A stretch of 64,000 bases of DNA, from NCBI RefSeq assembly GCF_000421585.1, contig NZ_ATXH01000003.1, positions 1-64,000 on the forward strand, written 5' to 3'. Made by a program: the position numbers and the translations under genes. Below, piece after piece: positions 27,612 to 36,604 of the stretch (its first letter is position 1; every line of letters starts with the position of its first letter). This DNA is from Thermodesulfatator atlanticus DSM 21156 (lineage in GTDB: Bacteria; Desulfobacterota; Thermodesulfobacteria; Thermodesulfobacteriales; Thermodesulfatatoraceae). Below the pieces are notes generated by a model. It made no database searches and was not told where the DNA came from. It saw only the letters and a list, made by a program, of their open reading frames with translations.

Positions 27612-27822
27612 CAGAGACCCCTAGGGCAAGCTTCCAAAATGAGCGATTTTTCCTGCGAAATAGGTGAATATTTTTCAAAAATATTTTTTTCAATTCTTCT
27701 TTGGGGTGTTTCTTTAATATTGACACAGGATCACCATATAACATTTCCCGTATAAGAAGCAATTCTGGATCATCGCACCTATCCCAATTAAAGGGGTGTT
27801 GTTTATCAAGAAGTTTCTCCAT
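27547..27822 (-). CDS. Small partner of the AbiEii-type protein, DUF6922-like
   Basis: A 91-residue protein without an obvious catalytic motif. It has HPFNWDRCDDPELLLIREML, YGDPVSILKKHPKEEL and RSFWKLALGVSDEEIA; this resembles the small DUF6922-type proteins encoded ahead of AbiEii nucleotidyltransferases. It overlaps the phosphoribosyltransferase gene by 17 bases and the nucleotidyltransferase by 65. It is the likely antitoxin. It lacks the winged helix of classical AbiEi and is much shorter. Family name is from memory and should be checked. Confidence 0.6.
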   Translation of the reverse strand: MEKLLDKQHPFNWDRCDDPELLLIREMLYGDPVSILKKHPKEELKKIFLKNIHLFRRKNRSFWKLALGVSDEEIAQATEKSFRETLSIWPH

Positions 27823-28510
27823 TAAAATACCCCGCGCTTGCCAGGAGGTTGATCACTTCGTCTCGACTTAAGTCATACCAATTTTGATAGGCGTCTGCCA
27901 CTGCAAAGAAGGCCCCGCTGCGAAGATTGGCTACGTAAAGCTCATCTACCAAAGGGGCTACTTTTTGCACTGCGCGTTCTGAAGCAGTGGGCACGGCCAC
28001 TACTGTTTTAGCGGGATTTTTCCCTGTAACACTTTTTATCGCTGCCATCATGGTGTATCCCGAAGCAAGGCCGTCATCTACCAAAATGACTTTTTTGCCC
28101 TTGACTTCAGGAAAGGGCTTGCCTTTTCTGAAAATTCTTTCTCTTTCTTGAATGTCTCTTTTTTCTTTGGTGATTTGTGCGGCAATATCTTCTTCTGTAA
28201 GTCCGGCATAAGCTACGAGTTCTTCATTAAGGAGAATTTCGCCTGTTGAGGTAATAGCCCCAAAGCCTGCCTCAGGGTTATCAGGGAAATGGATCTTTCT
28301 CACTATGAGCAAATCAAAGGGTAGGCCCAGCTCTTTTGCAATGACCAAGCCTACCGGCACCCCTCCTGCAGGAATGGCAAGAACAAGCGTATCTTCTGAC
28401 TTAGCGTAGGCAGGCCTTAACATTTCGGCAAGTACGTAACCTGCCTCAACTCTATCTCTGAAAACATAGACTTTGTTGGTTAATAAGGGATTGATCACAA
28501 CTTTTCCCAT
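27806..28510 (-). CDS. Predicted phosphoribosyltransferase (COG1926 type)
   Basis: A 234-residue type I phosphoribosyltransferase-fold protein. The PRPP-binding signature is VILVDDGLASGYTMMAA near residues 140-156; AIPAGGVPVGLVIAKEL and LIVRKIHFPDNPEAGFGAI come earlier. Members are annotated as predicted phosphoribosyltransferases of unknown substrate. The ATG at 28510 has a GGGGGTG site six bases upstream; the in-frame GTG at 28519 lies within that site and is unlikely to be the start. It is the first gene of the run that contains the putative toxin-antitoxin pair. Confidence 0.85.
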   Translation of the reverse strand: MGKVVINPLLTNKVYVFRDRVEAGYVLAEMLRPAYAKSEDTLVLAIPAGGVPVGLVIAKELGLPFDLLIVRKIHFPDNPEAGFGAITSTGEILLNEELVAYAGLTEEDIAAQITKEKRDIQERERIFRKGKPFPEVKGKKVILVDDGLASGYTMMAAIKSVTGKNPAKTVVAVPTASERAVQKVAPLVDELYVANLRSGAFFAVADAYQNWYDLSRDEVINLLASAGYFNGETS

Positions 28511-28575
28511 GTCTTTCACCCCCTTCTTATAAGTTAGGTTTTTTCGAAGTTTTTATCGAGACCTTTGCAAAATCC

Positions 28576-28620
28576 AGGATCCGTTCCTATTTCTCGGAAC
28601 GAAAAACGGGAACGGATCCT
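28576..28620. repeat. GGATCCGTTCC palindrome, copy D
   Basis: AGGATCCGTTCC (28576-28587) pairs perfectly with GGAACGGATCCT (28609-28620); the loop is of the GAA type (CGGAACG). It lies in the divergent gap between the phosphoribosyltransferase and truD. Confidence 0.92.
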
Positions 28621-28690
28621 GAAGTCGATCTGTAATTGTTGAGGCTGTAAATGTTTTAGAGGCAAGGGGGATTAGTTTGGTGTGGGATGT

Positions 28691-28765
28691 AATTGCAAGG
28701 GCTGCGGGTTCGAAGCAAGCCCATGAGATCGCGCAGGCGGCGTTCTCTCCGCGTGACGAATGAGG
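28691..28765. repeat. Second dispersed repeat family, copy 2
   Basis: AATTGCAAGGGCTGCGGG, then CGAAGCAAGCCCATGAGAT, then CGCGTGACGAATGAGG. It shares the CGAAGCAA.CCCATGA core with the copy at 2131 and CGCGTGAC...TGAGGC with the copy near 32852. Confidence 0.55.
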
Positions 28766-28803
28766 CTACTTTATAAGCTCTTTTATTTTGGTAGCATGGA
28801 CTC

Positions 28804-29952
28804 ATGCGCATAAAAGTAAGGCCAGAAGATTTCGTGGTTTATGAAGTAGCTGACATCAAACCCGAGGGCAAAGGCGACTTTTCCCTTTATCGTCTCCAAA
28901 AACGCGGGGCTACCACCTGGGACGTGTTGGGAGACATCGCCCGTCGTCTGCGTTTTAGGACTTCTCGTATCCAGTACGGTGGCCTTAAAGACCGCCATGC
29001 CGTTTCTTATCAATATCTCACCATCCGCCACGGCCCTAAAAAAGACCTCCGCGGCAAAAATTACCTGCTGGAATACCTTGGGCAAACCTCAAAACCCATG
29101 TCCAAAGCAAGGCTTAAGGGTAATTTTTTCCGAATCCTGGTGCGAGATGTTTCAACCAAGGGCCTCGAAGAGGAGATAGAACTTATTTCGCGCTACGGGG
29201 TGGTGAATTATTTTGACGAACAGCGCTTTGGTTCAGTGCGCCACGGCAAAGGCTTTGCCATTAGAGAACTCATCCTGGGGAATTATGAACGTGCCCTTTA
29301 CCTCATGCTGGCTGAGGGAAGCCAATATGAAATGAAGCGCACCGAAAATTTCCGTAAGTGCCTAAAAAAGTACTGGCCTGATGTCTCACGTTGCCTTGAT
29401 TTAGCTCCAAGCCCCTGGGAGCGCTCCTTGCTTGAATTTCTAGCGAGTCACAGGCCCTCTAAACGCACGTTTAAAAGGGCCTTTGCCCTGATTGACCGCG
29501 AGTATCTCCTAATGCTTTGTCACGCTTATCAAGCCCATATATGGAACGAAACCGTAAAGCTTTACCTGAAAAAGCTTGGGCTAAGACTTTATCCTGTCCC
29601 TTACCTCTTGGGAGAGCTTCTTTTTTATCGGGATTTCCCTGAAGTTTTAAGGCCAGCTATTTTAGAGAAGAAAATTCCTCTTCCAAGCCCGCGTCTTAAG
29701 CTTGATAGCGAACTAAAGGCCATTATGGAAGAAGTGATTGAAAAAGAAGGCATCCCAGGCCTTGAAAAGTTCAGGACCCTTGCTAAAGGGGCTACTTTCA
29801 AAACATATCCCAGAGAAGTAGCCATCATTCCAGAAAAGATCAAATACGAAGAAGCAGGAGAAGACGCGGTGTGGGTCGAGTTTTTTCTCCCCAAAGGATC
29901 TTACGCCACTATCGTGCTAAAGCGTCTTTTTCTCCTGCCTAAAGAAAGCTAG
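28804..29952 (+). CDS. truD: tRNA pseudouridine(13) synthase TruD
   Basis: A 382-residue TruD, which isomerises U13 in tRNA(Glu) and related tRNAs. The catalytic Asp63 is in [14 protein letters not shown], and [20 protein letters not shown] is the second family hallmark. The inserted TRUD domain (about residues 150-300) is present though compact. It begins ATGCGCATAAAAGT with no strong ribosome site. It ends overlapping the secA stop by 4 bases on the opposite strand. Confidence 0.95.
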   Translation: MRIKVRPEDFVVYEVADIKPEGKGDFSLYRLQKRGATTWDVLGDIARRLRFRTSRIQYGGLKDRHAVSYQYLTIRHGPKKDLRGKNYLLEYLGQTSKPMSKARLKGNFFRILVRDVSTKGLEEEIELISRYGVVNYFDEQRFGSVRHGKGFAIRELILGNYERALYLMLAEGSQYEMKRTENFRKCLKKYWPDVSRCLDLAPSPWERSLLEFLASHRPSKRTFKRAFALIDREYLLMLCHAYQAHIWNETVKLYLKKLGLRLYPVPYLLGELLFYRDFPEVLRPAILEKKIPLPSPRLKLDSELKAIMEEVIEKEGIPGLEKFRTLAKGATFKTYPREVAIIPEKIKYEEAGEDAVWVEFFLPKGSYATIVLKRLFLLPKES

Positions 29953-32705
29953 CTTGCCAACACCTTTTCTTTTGGTTTGGCTCCTGGGCGTCCACAGCAT
30001 TTTTTATATTTTTTGCCGCTGCCGCAAGGGCAGGGGTCGTTGCGGCCAATCTTTTTGCCACGCCTTATGGGCTGCTTTTTAGGTTTTTCTTCTTCCTGAG
30101 TCTCTTCACCACGGCTATAAACCAGACGCAGCCTTTGGCTTCTTTTTTCTTCTTCCATGCGTTCAACTTCTTCTTCTCTTGTTACCTGTACCCGATAAAG
30201 CAATGATAGCGTTTGCTCCTTGATGCGTTCGATGAGGTCGGAGAACATGGCAAAGGCTTCGCGCTTGTATTCCTGGAGCGGATTTTGCTGGGCATAGCCT
30301 CTCAGGCCGATTCCCTCACGCAAATGATCCATGGCCAGGAGGTGCTCTTTCCAGAGGCTGTCAATGGTGTGAAGGAGGAACATGCGCTCAAGGTGGCGCA
30401 TAAGTTCTTCGCCAACTTCTCCTTCCTTGGCTTCATAGGCTTTTTGGGCTTCTTGAGTCAAAAATTCGCTAAGTTCTTTGGCGTTTAAAAGGTCATCCGG
30501 GATCTCTGGGCGGAACCCAAAGATTCCAAAGAAGCGTTCTTTTAAGGCTTCAAGATCCCATTCCTGAGGGGAGCCTTTTTCTTCACGGAATTCTTCTACA
30601 ATCCCCTCACACACATCGCGGATCATGTCATCAATCCAGTCGCGGATGTTTTCACTGGCAAGAACTTCTTTGCGCTGCGAATAGATGACTTCGCGCTGTT
30701 TGTTCATTACGTCGTCATATTCCAGAAGGTGCTTACGAATTTCAAAGTGATGCGCTTCAACTTTCTTCTGGGCCTGTTCAATGGCTTTGGAAACAAAGGG
30801 ATGTTCAATGGGCTCGCCTTCTTCTATGCCCAAGCGATCCATAATTCCTCGGAGTTTGTCTGAACCAAAGAGTCGAAGTAGTTCGTCTTCAAGGGAGAGG
30901 TAAAACCGCGAAGACCCTGGGTCTCCCTGGCGTCCGGCACGGCCTCGCAACTGGTTGTCAATGCGGCGAGACTCATGGCGTTCTGTGCCAATAATGTGGA
31001 GCCCCCCAAGGGCCTTAACACGTTCGTAATCTTCTTTACATTCTTTTACCTTCTCGTATAAAATTTCAGCCCACCGCTCAGGGTATTTCTTGGTAGGGTC
31101 TTCCCCTTGGCGGGCCATTTGCAAAGCTTCATTCCAGGCTGCCTGGTCAATGCTTTCTAGGTCAAAGCCTTCTTCCTGAAGGGCTTCTTTAGCAAGGCCC
31201 TCAGGGTTTCCACCAAGCAAGATATCAACTCCGCGGCCTGCCATGTTGGTGGCAATGGTTACCGCGCCGGAACGGCCTGCCTGAGCAATAATAGCGGCTT
31301 CTTTTTCGTGGTATTTGGCGTTCAAAACCTGATGCGGGATCTTTTTCTTGGTAAGAAGGCGCGAGAGGGTTTCGCTTTTTTCAATGCTTGTGGTGCCAAC
31401 CAGGACCGGACGTCCCTGTTTGTGAAGCTCTACGATTTCTTCCACTACAGCGTTGAACTTTTCACGCTCAGTGCGGTAAACCACATCAGGGTGATCAACC
31501 CTTATCATGGGTTTGTGGGTGGGGATGACTACCACGTCGAGATTGTAAATTTCTTTGAACTCTGTGGCTTCAGTTTCAGCGGTTCCTGTCATGCCGGCGA
31601 GTTTTTCATACATGCGGAAGTAGTTCTGAAAAGTGATAGTGGCAAGGGTCTGGTTTTCTTTTTCTATTTTTACGCCTTCTTTGGCCTCAATGGCCTGGTG
31701 CAGACCATCACTCCAGCGCCTGCCAGGCATAAGCCTTCCGGTGAATTCATCGACGATAATGACCTTGCCGTCTTTTACGATGTAGTCCACATCACGGTGG
31801 AATAAGTGGTGCGCGCGCAAAGCCTGATTTATGTGGTGTACCAGGCTTATATGGCGCGGATCATAAAGATTATCCACCCCAAGGAGCCGCTCCATCTCCG
31901 CCACTCCTTCTTCGGTGAGCATGGCGGACTTGGTCTTCTCATCCAGGGTGAAGTGCACGTCTTTTTTGAGATGCCTTACAAGTTTGTCGATGTGATAGTA
32001 CATTTCTGTTGATTCTTCTGAGGGACCCGAGATGATAAGAGGGGTTCGCGCTTCGTCAATCAAGATAGAGTCCACTTCGTCCACAATGGCGTAGTGGTGT
32101 TCTCGCTGGACCATGTCTTCTAGTGAAAACTTCATGTTATCCCTGAGATAATCAAAGCCAAACTCGTTATTTGTTCCGTAGGTAATGTCACAGGCATAGG
32201 CCTTTTTGCGCTCTTGTTCATCCATGCCAGAGACAATCACGCCTACCGAAAGGCCGAGAAAATTGTAAAGGGTTCCCATCCATTTAGCGTCGCGCTTGGC
32301 AAGATAGTCGTTAACTGTAACGATATGAACGCCTTTTCCCGTAAGGGCATTAAGATATGCTGGAAGGGTTGCCACCAAAGTTTTTCCTTCACCTGTTTTC
32401 ATTTCTGCGATTTTCCCCTCATGGAGCACAATGCCGCCCATGAGCTGCACGTCAAAATGGCGCATCCCTAGCACCCGGCGGCTTGCCTCCCTCACCACGG
32501 CAAAGGCCTCTGGCAGAAGGGAGTCAAGGGTTTCGCCCCTTTCCAGACGTTCTTTAAACTCTTGAGTCTTGGCCTTAAGTTCGGCATCAGAGAGTTTTTT
32601 GACTTGTGGTTCAAGATCATTTATGCGAGCCACAATGGGCTTCAGGCGCTTTAGCTCGCGTTCGTTCTTGGTCCCAACGATTTTGGCTAAAATTTTGGTA
32701 AACAT
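29949..32705 (-). CDS. secA: Preprotein translocase ATPase SecA
   Basis: A 918-residue SecA, the motor that drives secretory preproteins through SecYEG. It has Walker [18 protein letters not shown] near residue 103, the DEAD-type box [18 protein letters not shown], the preprotein cross-linking domain, [20 protein letters not shown] in motor domain 2, helical scaffold and wing, and a C-terminal zinc motif [17 protein letters not shown] that binds SecB or phospholipid. AGCGAGG precedes the ATG. It is transcribed alone. Confidence 0.98.
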   Translation of the reverse strand: MFTKILAKIVGTKNERELKRLKPIVARINDLEPQVKKLSDAELKAKTQEFKERLERGETLDSLLPEAFAVVREASRRVLGMRHFDVQLMGGIVLHEGKIAEMKTGEGKTLVATLPAYLNALTGKGVHIVTVNDYLAKRDAKWMGTLYNFLGLSVGVIVSGMDEQERKKAYACDITYGTNNEFGFDYLRDNMKFSLEDMVQREHHYAIVDEVDSILIDEARTPLIISGPSEESTEMYYHIDKLVRHLKKDVHFTLDEKTKSAMLTEEGVAEMERLLGVDNLYDPRHISLVHHINQALRAHHLFHRDVDYIVKDGKVIIVDEFTGRLMPGRRWSDGLHQAIEAKEGVKIEKENQTLATITFQNYFRMYEKLAGMTGTAETEATEFKEIYNLDVVVIPTHKPMIRVDHPDVVYRTEREKFNAVVEEIVELHKQGRPVLVGTTSIEKSETLSRLLTKKKIPHQVLNAKYHEKEAAIIAQAGRSGAVTIATNMAGRGVDILLGGNPEGLAKEALQEEGFDLESIDQAAWNEALQMARQGEDPTKKYPERWAEILYEKVKECKEDYERVKALGGLHIIGTERHESRRIDNQLRGRAGRQGDPGSSRFYLSLEDELLRLFGSDKLRGIMDRLGIEEGEPIEHPFVSKAIEQAQKKVEAHHFEIRKHLLEYDDVMNKQREVIYSQRKEVLASENIRDWIDDMIRDVCEGIVEEFREEKGSPQEWDLEALKERFFGIFGFRPEIPDDLLNAKELSEFLTQEAQKAYEAKEGEVGEELMRHLERMFLLHTIDSLWKEHLLAMDHLREGIGLRGYAQQNPLQEYKREAFAMFSDLIERIKEQTLSLLYRVQVTREEEVERMEEEKRSQRLRLVYSRGEETQEEEKPKKQPIRRGKKIGRNDPCPCGSGKKYKKCCGRPGAKPKEKVLAS

Positions 32706-32851
32706 AAAAACCTCGCTAAAAATAATTCTTTTCTTATTGTTTCGTCTTCATTTAACTTCTTAATAAGCCCCCTTGCAAGGATTAAGCCAGAAAGTCACTG
32801 TTTCCTGACATTTTCAATCTTTTGGCTCGTTATGTTAAGAGCTGTCTTAAG

Positions 32852-32933
32852 AGTTCGCTTCGTTAGTTCTGCGGGCCTCTTCGCGTGACTGGTGAGGCCG
32901 AATGCCATGGCAATTATATTGCCTCGAGATGAC
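32852..32933. repeat. Second dispersed repeat family, copy 3
   Basis: GTTCGCTTCGTTAGTTCTGC, then TTCGCGTGACTGGTGAGGCC and GCCTCGAGATGACC. It shares CGCGTGAC...TGAGGC with copy 2 and the GCCTCG.GATGAC end with copy 1. Boundaries are approximate. Confidence 0.45.
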
Positions 32934-33035
32934 CAGGTGGCCGTTTGGCTTGTCCGTTTATGCGTGAGCATTAAAATTCGCCTTGCGGTATAATCTGTTT
33001 AGTTCTGGAAGTCTCTTTTGGTCGACATTGCTTTC

Positions 33036-33075
33036 GGGATACGTTCCCTTTTTCATCCAGAATAGGGAACGGGTC
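33036..33075. repeat. GGATCCGTTCC palindrome, copy E
   Basis: GGGATACGTTCCCT pairs with AGGGAACGGGTC with two mismatches; the inner stem is degraded. It lies 20 bases before the zinc-finger start. Confidence 0.75.
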
Positions 33076-33096
33076 TTTTTAGATGAGGAAATTTTT

Positions 33097-33300
33097 ATGG
33101 AAAGAGATAGAAAATTCAGGAGGAGCAAGACAACTTCAGGTAAGTGTGAGGTGTGCGGGAGGGATATGCCCCTTTGTTACAGGTGCCAAAAATGTGGCTA
33201 TTTGATCTGTCAGGAATGTATGGCTCAAGGCCCGAAAAGATTTTCATGTAATACCGTGACCTGGGTGTGCCCAAACTGCCTTAACTGGGAGACTCTCTAA
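33097..33300 (+). CDS. 67-residue zinc-finger protein
   Basis: A small cysteine-rich protein: GKCEVCGRDMPLCYRCQKCG, then YLICQECMAQGP and WVCPNCLNWETL. Five cysteine pairs could hold two zinc ions in a treble-clef or RING-like arrangement. The ATG at 33097 follows GATGAGGA. An upstream in-frame extension to 32983 would run through palindrome copy E and is rejected. The 3' end overlaps rsmG by 20 bases on the opposite strand. No function is known. Confidence 0.7.
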   Translation: MERDRKFRRSKTTSGKCEVCGRDMPLCYRCQKCGYLICQECMAQGPKRFSCNTVTWVCPNCLNWETL

Positions 33301-33937
33301 CCAGGATAAGGGTGCGTGGTTCTTTTGTGATTGGTAGTCTTAGCTCTTTTACTTCACACGTGATTTCTGGATGTTTTTCTTTTAATTTTGGAATTTCTTC
33401 GGGACCCTTGGGCCCTTTCATGGCCAAAAGTATTCCCTTCTCTGCCAAAAGCGGCCTCCCAAGTTCCCATAGGGAGGTAAGTTCTGTTACCGCTCGAGAA
33501 GTTACACAGGAAAAGTATTTACGGGGGAGCTTATCGTTTTTACCCACCGTGGCTTTAACGATTTTAATGTTTTTCAGGCCTAAAATTCCTACTACATAGG
33601 TTAAAAACGAAATTGGCCTTTTGCGGGAATCAACAAGCCAGACTTCTTTCTCAGGTCTTGCAATTTTTACCACCATACCGGGGAATCCTGCGCCTGTCCC
33701 CAAATCGAGAAGAGGCCCTTCTGGCAGGTGAGGCAAAATCGTCAAACTATCCAAAAAATGTTTTACGGCTATTTCTTTAGGATCTTTTAAAGCCGTAAGC
33801 CCAAGGGGTTCAGAGAATTCTTTGAGCAACGAAAAGTATCGTAAAAGTCCTGTAATGGCCTCGGCCTCTAGCCTTAAGCCGAGTTCTTTAAGTCCTTTGA
33901 GTAGTGTTTCCTTAAAAGTTAATTGCGACGCATTCAT
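33281..33937 (-). CDS. rsmG: 16S rRNA m7G527 methyltransferase RsmG
   Basis: A 218-residue RsmG (GidB), which methylates N7 of G527 of 16S rRNA using SAM. Motif I is LLDLGTGAGFPGMVVKIA near residues 70-87, followed by VWLVDSRKRPISFL, then FSCVTSRAVTELTSL in the catalytic region. Loss of this enzyme is known to give low-level streptomycin resistance in other bacteria. It stands apart from its usual neighbours (mnmG, parAB). Confidence 0.95.
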   Translation of the reverse strand: MNASQLTFKETLLKGLKELGLRLEAEAITGLLRYFSLLKEFSEPLGLTALKDPKEIAVKHFLDSLTILPHLPEGPLLDLGTGAGFPGMVVKIARPEKEVWLVDSRKRPISFLTYVVGILGLKNIKIVKATVGKNDKLPRKYFSCVTSRAVTELTSLWELGRPLLAEKGILLAMKGPKGPEEIPKLKEKHPEITCEVKELRLPITKEPRTLILVRESPS

Positions 33938-34177
33938 ATGAAAGTTGAAATTTTTTTAGCAAAACTAAAAAAATATAGCTTTTTTCCGAAAAATTTCGAA
34001 GTTTTTTAGTTTTTTGAGAAAAATTGAATTTGTCAAGGAAAAAAATGACTTAAACAGATATAACAAACAAATACTTAGATTGGAACTTTCAGTTTTTTTT
34101 ATAATTTGTCTTTCAGGAATTATGGATTCCTATATGGCAGTTTGACAAGCCAAAAAAATCTAAAAGGAGGGGGTTGT

Positions 34178-34930
34178 ATGTTCAAAAGATTTCAAGTGTT
34201 TTTGGTAATTTGTTTTCTGATTTTGTGTGGCAGTGCTTTTGCCAGTGGTCATGGGTCAAGTGGTGATCCTTCTTCGGCTATGGAAAAATTGGCCGTAGGA
34301 AACAATCAGTTTGTTGTGTCCCATGATGCTAGCTATTTTGCCCCGTATCAAAAGTCCCAACATCCCTTTGCTACGGTTATAACCTGTTCCGATGCCCGTG
34401 TTCACATGAATGTTCTTTTGAATGATCCTATAGATAAGCTCTTTGTTATTAGAAACATTGGAAACCAGCTTATAGTAGCTAAAGGTTCTATTGACTATGG
34501 AATTCTACATCTCCATACCCCTGTTCTCCTCATTCTGGGGCATACTGGTTGTGGTGCCGTAAAAGCAGCTATGTCTGATTACAGCAAAGAGACCGAAGGC
34601 ATTATACGCGAGTTGGATCATCTCCATATTCCACTGAGCAAGGATGACGGCCATGGTTCCTTCGCGGAAAGATGGCTCAAAAACGTAGAGCGCAATGTTG
34701 ATTGGCAAGTAGCTCAGGCCTTGGAGTTTTATCCTGACTTAGTAAAAAGCGGCAAACTTGTTGTAGTAGGTGCGGTATATGATTTTATGAATGCTTACGG
34801 AAAGGGATACGGGAGAATGGTAGTTATTAATGTTAACGGTGAAACTTCCCCAGTCAAAATTAAAAAACATCCTGTTATGGAAAAACTTTCTGCCAATCTC
34901 TTAAATGTGGTCGTAGGTAGCCACCATTAA
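34178..34930 (+). CDS. Periplasmic beta-class carbonic anhydrase
   Basis: A 250-residue beta-carbonic anhydrase with a signal peptide (MFKRFQVFLVICFLILCGSA, cleavage near FASG), so it acts in the periplasm on CO2 and bicarbonate. Zinc ligands are in VITCSDARVH and GHTGCGAVKAAM, and FVIRNIGNQL lies between them. The mature protein starts with a His/Ser-rich stretch. ATG 34178 is preceded by AAAGGAGGGGG; the longer frame from 34106 would hide the signal peptide. Beta-class enzymes are usually cytoplasmic, so export is notable. It could supply bicarbonate to an autotroph (inference). Confidence 0.9.
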   Translation: MFKRFQVFLVICFLILCGSAFASGHGSSGDPSSAMEKLAVGNNQFVVSHDASYFAPYQKSQHPFATVITCSDARVHMNVLLNDPIDKLFVIRNIGNQLIVAKGSIDYGILHLHTPVLLILGHTGCGAVKAAMSDYSKETEGIIRELDHLHIPLSKDDGHGSFAERWLKNVERNVDWQVAQALEFYPDLVKSGKLVVVGAVYDFMNAYGKGYGRMVVINVNGETSPVKIKKHPVMEKLSANLLNVVVGSHH

Positions 34931-34935
34931 AAAAC

Positions 34936-34965
34936 TTAGAGGAGAGCCTCTTGGCTCTCCTCTAA
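34936..34965. terminator. Strong hairpin after the carbonic anhydrase gene
   Basis: A 13-bp perfect stem: TTAGAGGAGAGCC (34936-34948) with GGCTCTCCTCTAA (34953-34965) and a four-base loop. It begins 5 bases after the stop codon. No T-run follows on the plus strand, though an A-run precedes it, so it is either a weak terminator or an mRNA-stabilising 3' end. Confidence 0.6.
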
Positions 34966-35288
34966 GCCTCCAAAAATCAAACTCCCCAAAAATAGGTCGG
35001 TCCGCTCACTTACAAGGGAATTTACAAAGATCCTGAAATAGGTGACGCTTCAAGAAGTCATTTCCAAGTGAAGCACAAACGATCGAAGAATTCCTATGGG
35101 TCCGTTCCTGTTTCCATTTTGGAAAAATAGGAACGGATCCTCGATGTCAGGTGTATCCTTTGAGTCCAAAGGATTCCATCCTTATATGAACAGCCAATAA
35201 TTAACCGGCTTTTTATCAAAAAAACCTATTTGACTTATTGTTATCCTTTGAATAAAGATTTTTTCATTCCATTTTGGAGGGGGTTTTT
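34966..35288 (+). other. Intergenic region upstream of yedE with palindrome copy F
   Basis: About 320 bases with no supported gene. It holds palindrome copy F (35098-35140) and an AT-rich tract (35200-35270) likely to contain the promoter of the selenium-type operon. GGAGGGGG (35277-35283) is the ribosome site for yedE. Confidence 0.5.
35098..35140. repeat. GGATCCGTTCC palindrome, copy F
   Basis: GGGTCCGTTCCTG pairs with TAGGAACGGATCC with few mismatches; the inner stem is TTTCC/GGAAA with an altered loop. Confidence 0.85.
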
Positions 35289-36379
35289 ATGAGGCGGAAT
35301 ATTTTCGCTGAGACCTATGGGATTGTCGCCGTAGGAGTTTTGATTGGGATTTTGGCGCCACTTCTTCAAAAACTTGGCAATCCAGGGAACATGGGGATCT
35401 GTGTAGCCTGTTTTTTAAGGGATATCGCGGGATCTCTGGGGCTTCACAGGGCAGCGGTGGTTCAGTATCTGAGGCCAGAGATTTTGTGTTTTGTATTGGG
35501 CTCTTCTCTTGCGGCTTTTCTTTTTGGGGAATTTAAGCCAAGAGGGGGGCTCAGCTCCTTTAATTCGTTTCTTCTTGGGCTTTTTCGCCATGATAGGGGC
35601 GCTTGTGTTTCTGGGGTGCCCCTGGCGGACCATTTTGCGCCTGGCCGGTGGCGATGCCAATGCTATCTTCGGTTTTTTAGGCCTTATTTGTGGCATAAGC
35701 ATAGGCATATTTTTTATGAAACAGGGGTTTAGCTTAGGTCGAGTCCAGCGCCTTCCCTTTAGTGCCGGCTTAGTTTTTCCGGTGGTAATGGCATTTTTGC
35801 TCTTTTTACGCGTGGTTTTGCCACCTATTCCGGGAGAACCAAAACACGATGTGCTTTTTTTACAGCATCAAAGGTCCAGGTGCTATGCATGCACCTTTGT
35901 TTGTTTCCGTGGGGGTGGGTATTCTGGTCGGTTTTTTGGCCCAGCGCAGTCGATTTTGTACCATGGGAGCCTTTAGAGATCTAATCCTTTTTCGTCAGGG
36001 GCATCTTTTCTATGGCGTTTTTGCCTTTCTGGTCACAGCCCTGATAGTAAACGTGCTTTTGGGGCAAATTCACCCTGGTTTTAAAGGTCAGCCTGCGGCA
36101 CACACCTTAGAGCTCTGGAATTTTCTAGGCATGGTTCTTGCCGGGCTTGCCTTTGCTTTGGCAGGAGGTTGCCCTGGGCGGCAGCTTTTTATGTCAGGCG
36201 AAGGGGACACCGACGCGGCGGTTTTTGTGCTCGGGATGCTCATAGGGGCTGCTTTTGCACACAACTTTGGCATGGGTGCCAGTCCCAAAGGCCTTGGCCC
36301 CCATAGCATCGAAGGGGTAATCATCGGTTTGATTTTCTGTGTGGTGGTTGGTCTTACCATGCGTCGCAAAACCGCTTAA
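35289..36379 (+). pseudogene. yedE: YedE/YeeE-family selenium (or sulfur) transporter, broken by two single-base insertions
   Basis: The three overlapping frames read as one about 363-residue polytopic YedE protein. Frame one starts ATG 35289 and runs to RPEILCFVLGSS...EFKPRGG. Removing one G from the six-G run at 35544-35549 continues it into GSAPLIRFFLGFFAMIGALV and FLGCPWRTILRLAGG. Removing one T from the seven-T run at 35855-35861 joins FYSIKGPGAMHAPLFV and the last third (QRSRFCTMGAFRDL, LAGGCPGRQL). Conserved residues surround both junctions. Either the gene is newly inactivated or the assembly carries homopolymer errors. YedE is proposed to import a selenium compound; it precedes a TusA/YedF-like carrier. 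Confidence 0.9.
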
Positions 36380-36390
36380 GGAGGCTTGCT

Positions 36391-36603
36391 ATGAAAACCA
36401 TAGATGCAAGGGGGCTTTCCTGCCCTCAGCCTGTGCTTTTAACACTTGAGGCCATCAAAGAGGGAAGTGCTGATGAAATGGTTGTGCTGGTAGATAACGA
36501 AACAGCCAAAGAAAACGTGACGCGAGCGGTGACTTCTCAGGGATGGCAGGTGGCTGAAATCATTGAAGAAGGCGATGAATACAAAATAGTCATACGCAAA
36601 TAG
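36391..36603 (+). CDS. yedF: TusA/YedF-type sulfur or selenium carrier protein
   Basis: A 70-residue TusA/SirA-fold protein with the carrier Cys11 in DARGLSCPQPVLLTLEAI. These proteins carry persulfide (or, in the YedF case, probably selenide) on that cysteine. Its place 11 bases after yedE and ahead of a DUF3343 protein matches the YedE-YedF selenium modules described in comparative genomics, so YedF is preferred to TusA. AAGGAGG precedes the ATG. Confidence 0.8.
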   Translation: MKTIDARGLSCPQPVLLTLEAIKEGSADEMVVLVDNETAKENVTRAVTSQGWQVAEIIEEGDEYKIVIRK

Positions 36604-36604
36604 C

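Larger units (their letters stand above)
32706..33096. other. Intergenic region between secA and a zinc-finger gene, carrying two repeat types
   Basis: About 390 bases. It contains a copy of the second repeat family (about 32852-32933) and palindrome copy E (33036-33075), the latter in the leader of the zinc-finger gene. The secA promoter should lie in 32706-32850; no clear consensus was identified. Confidence 0.5.

Noticed and set aside
32983-33096. A 38-residue N-terminal extension of the small zinc-finger protein
   Set aside because: It would be translated from palindrome copy E, has no ribosome site and no recognisable sequence; the ATG at 33097 has one.
34030-34064. A sigma-70 promoter before the carbonic anhydrase gene
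   Set aside because: TTGTCA is present but the best TATAAC-like box is 23 bases away, too far for a normal promoter.
35274-35976. Three separate small membrane proteins at the yedE locus
   Set aside because: The three frames carry consecutive parts of one YedE protein and join cleanly when single bases are removed from two homopolymers, so they are reported as one broken gene.
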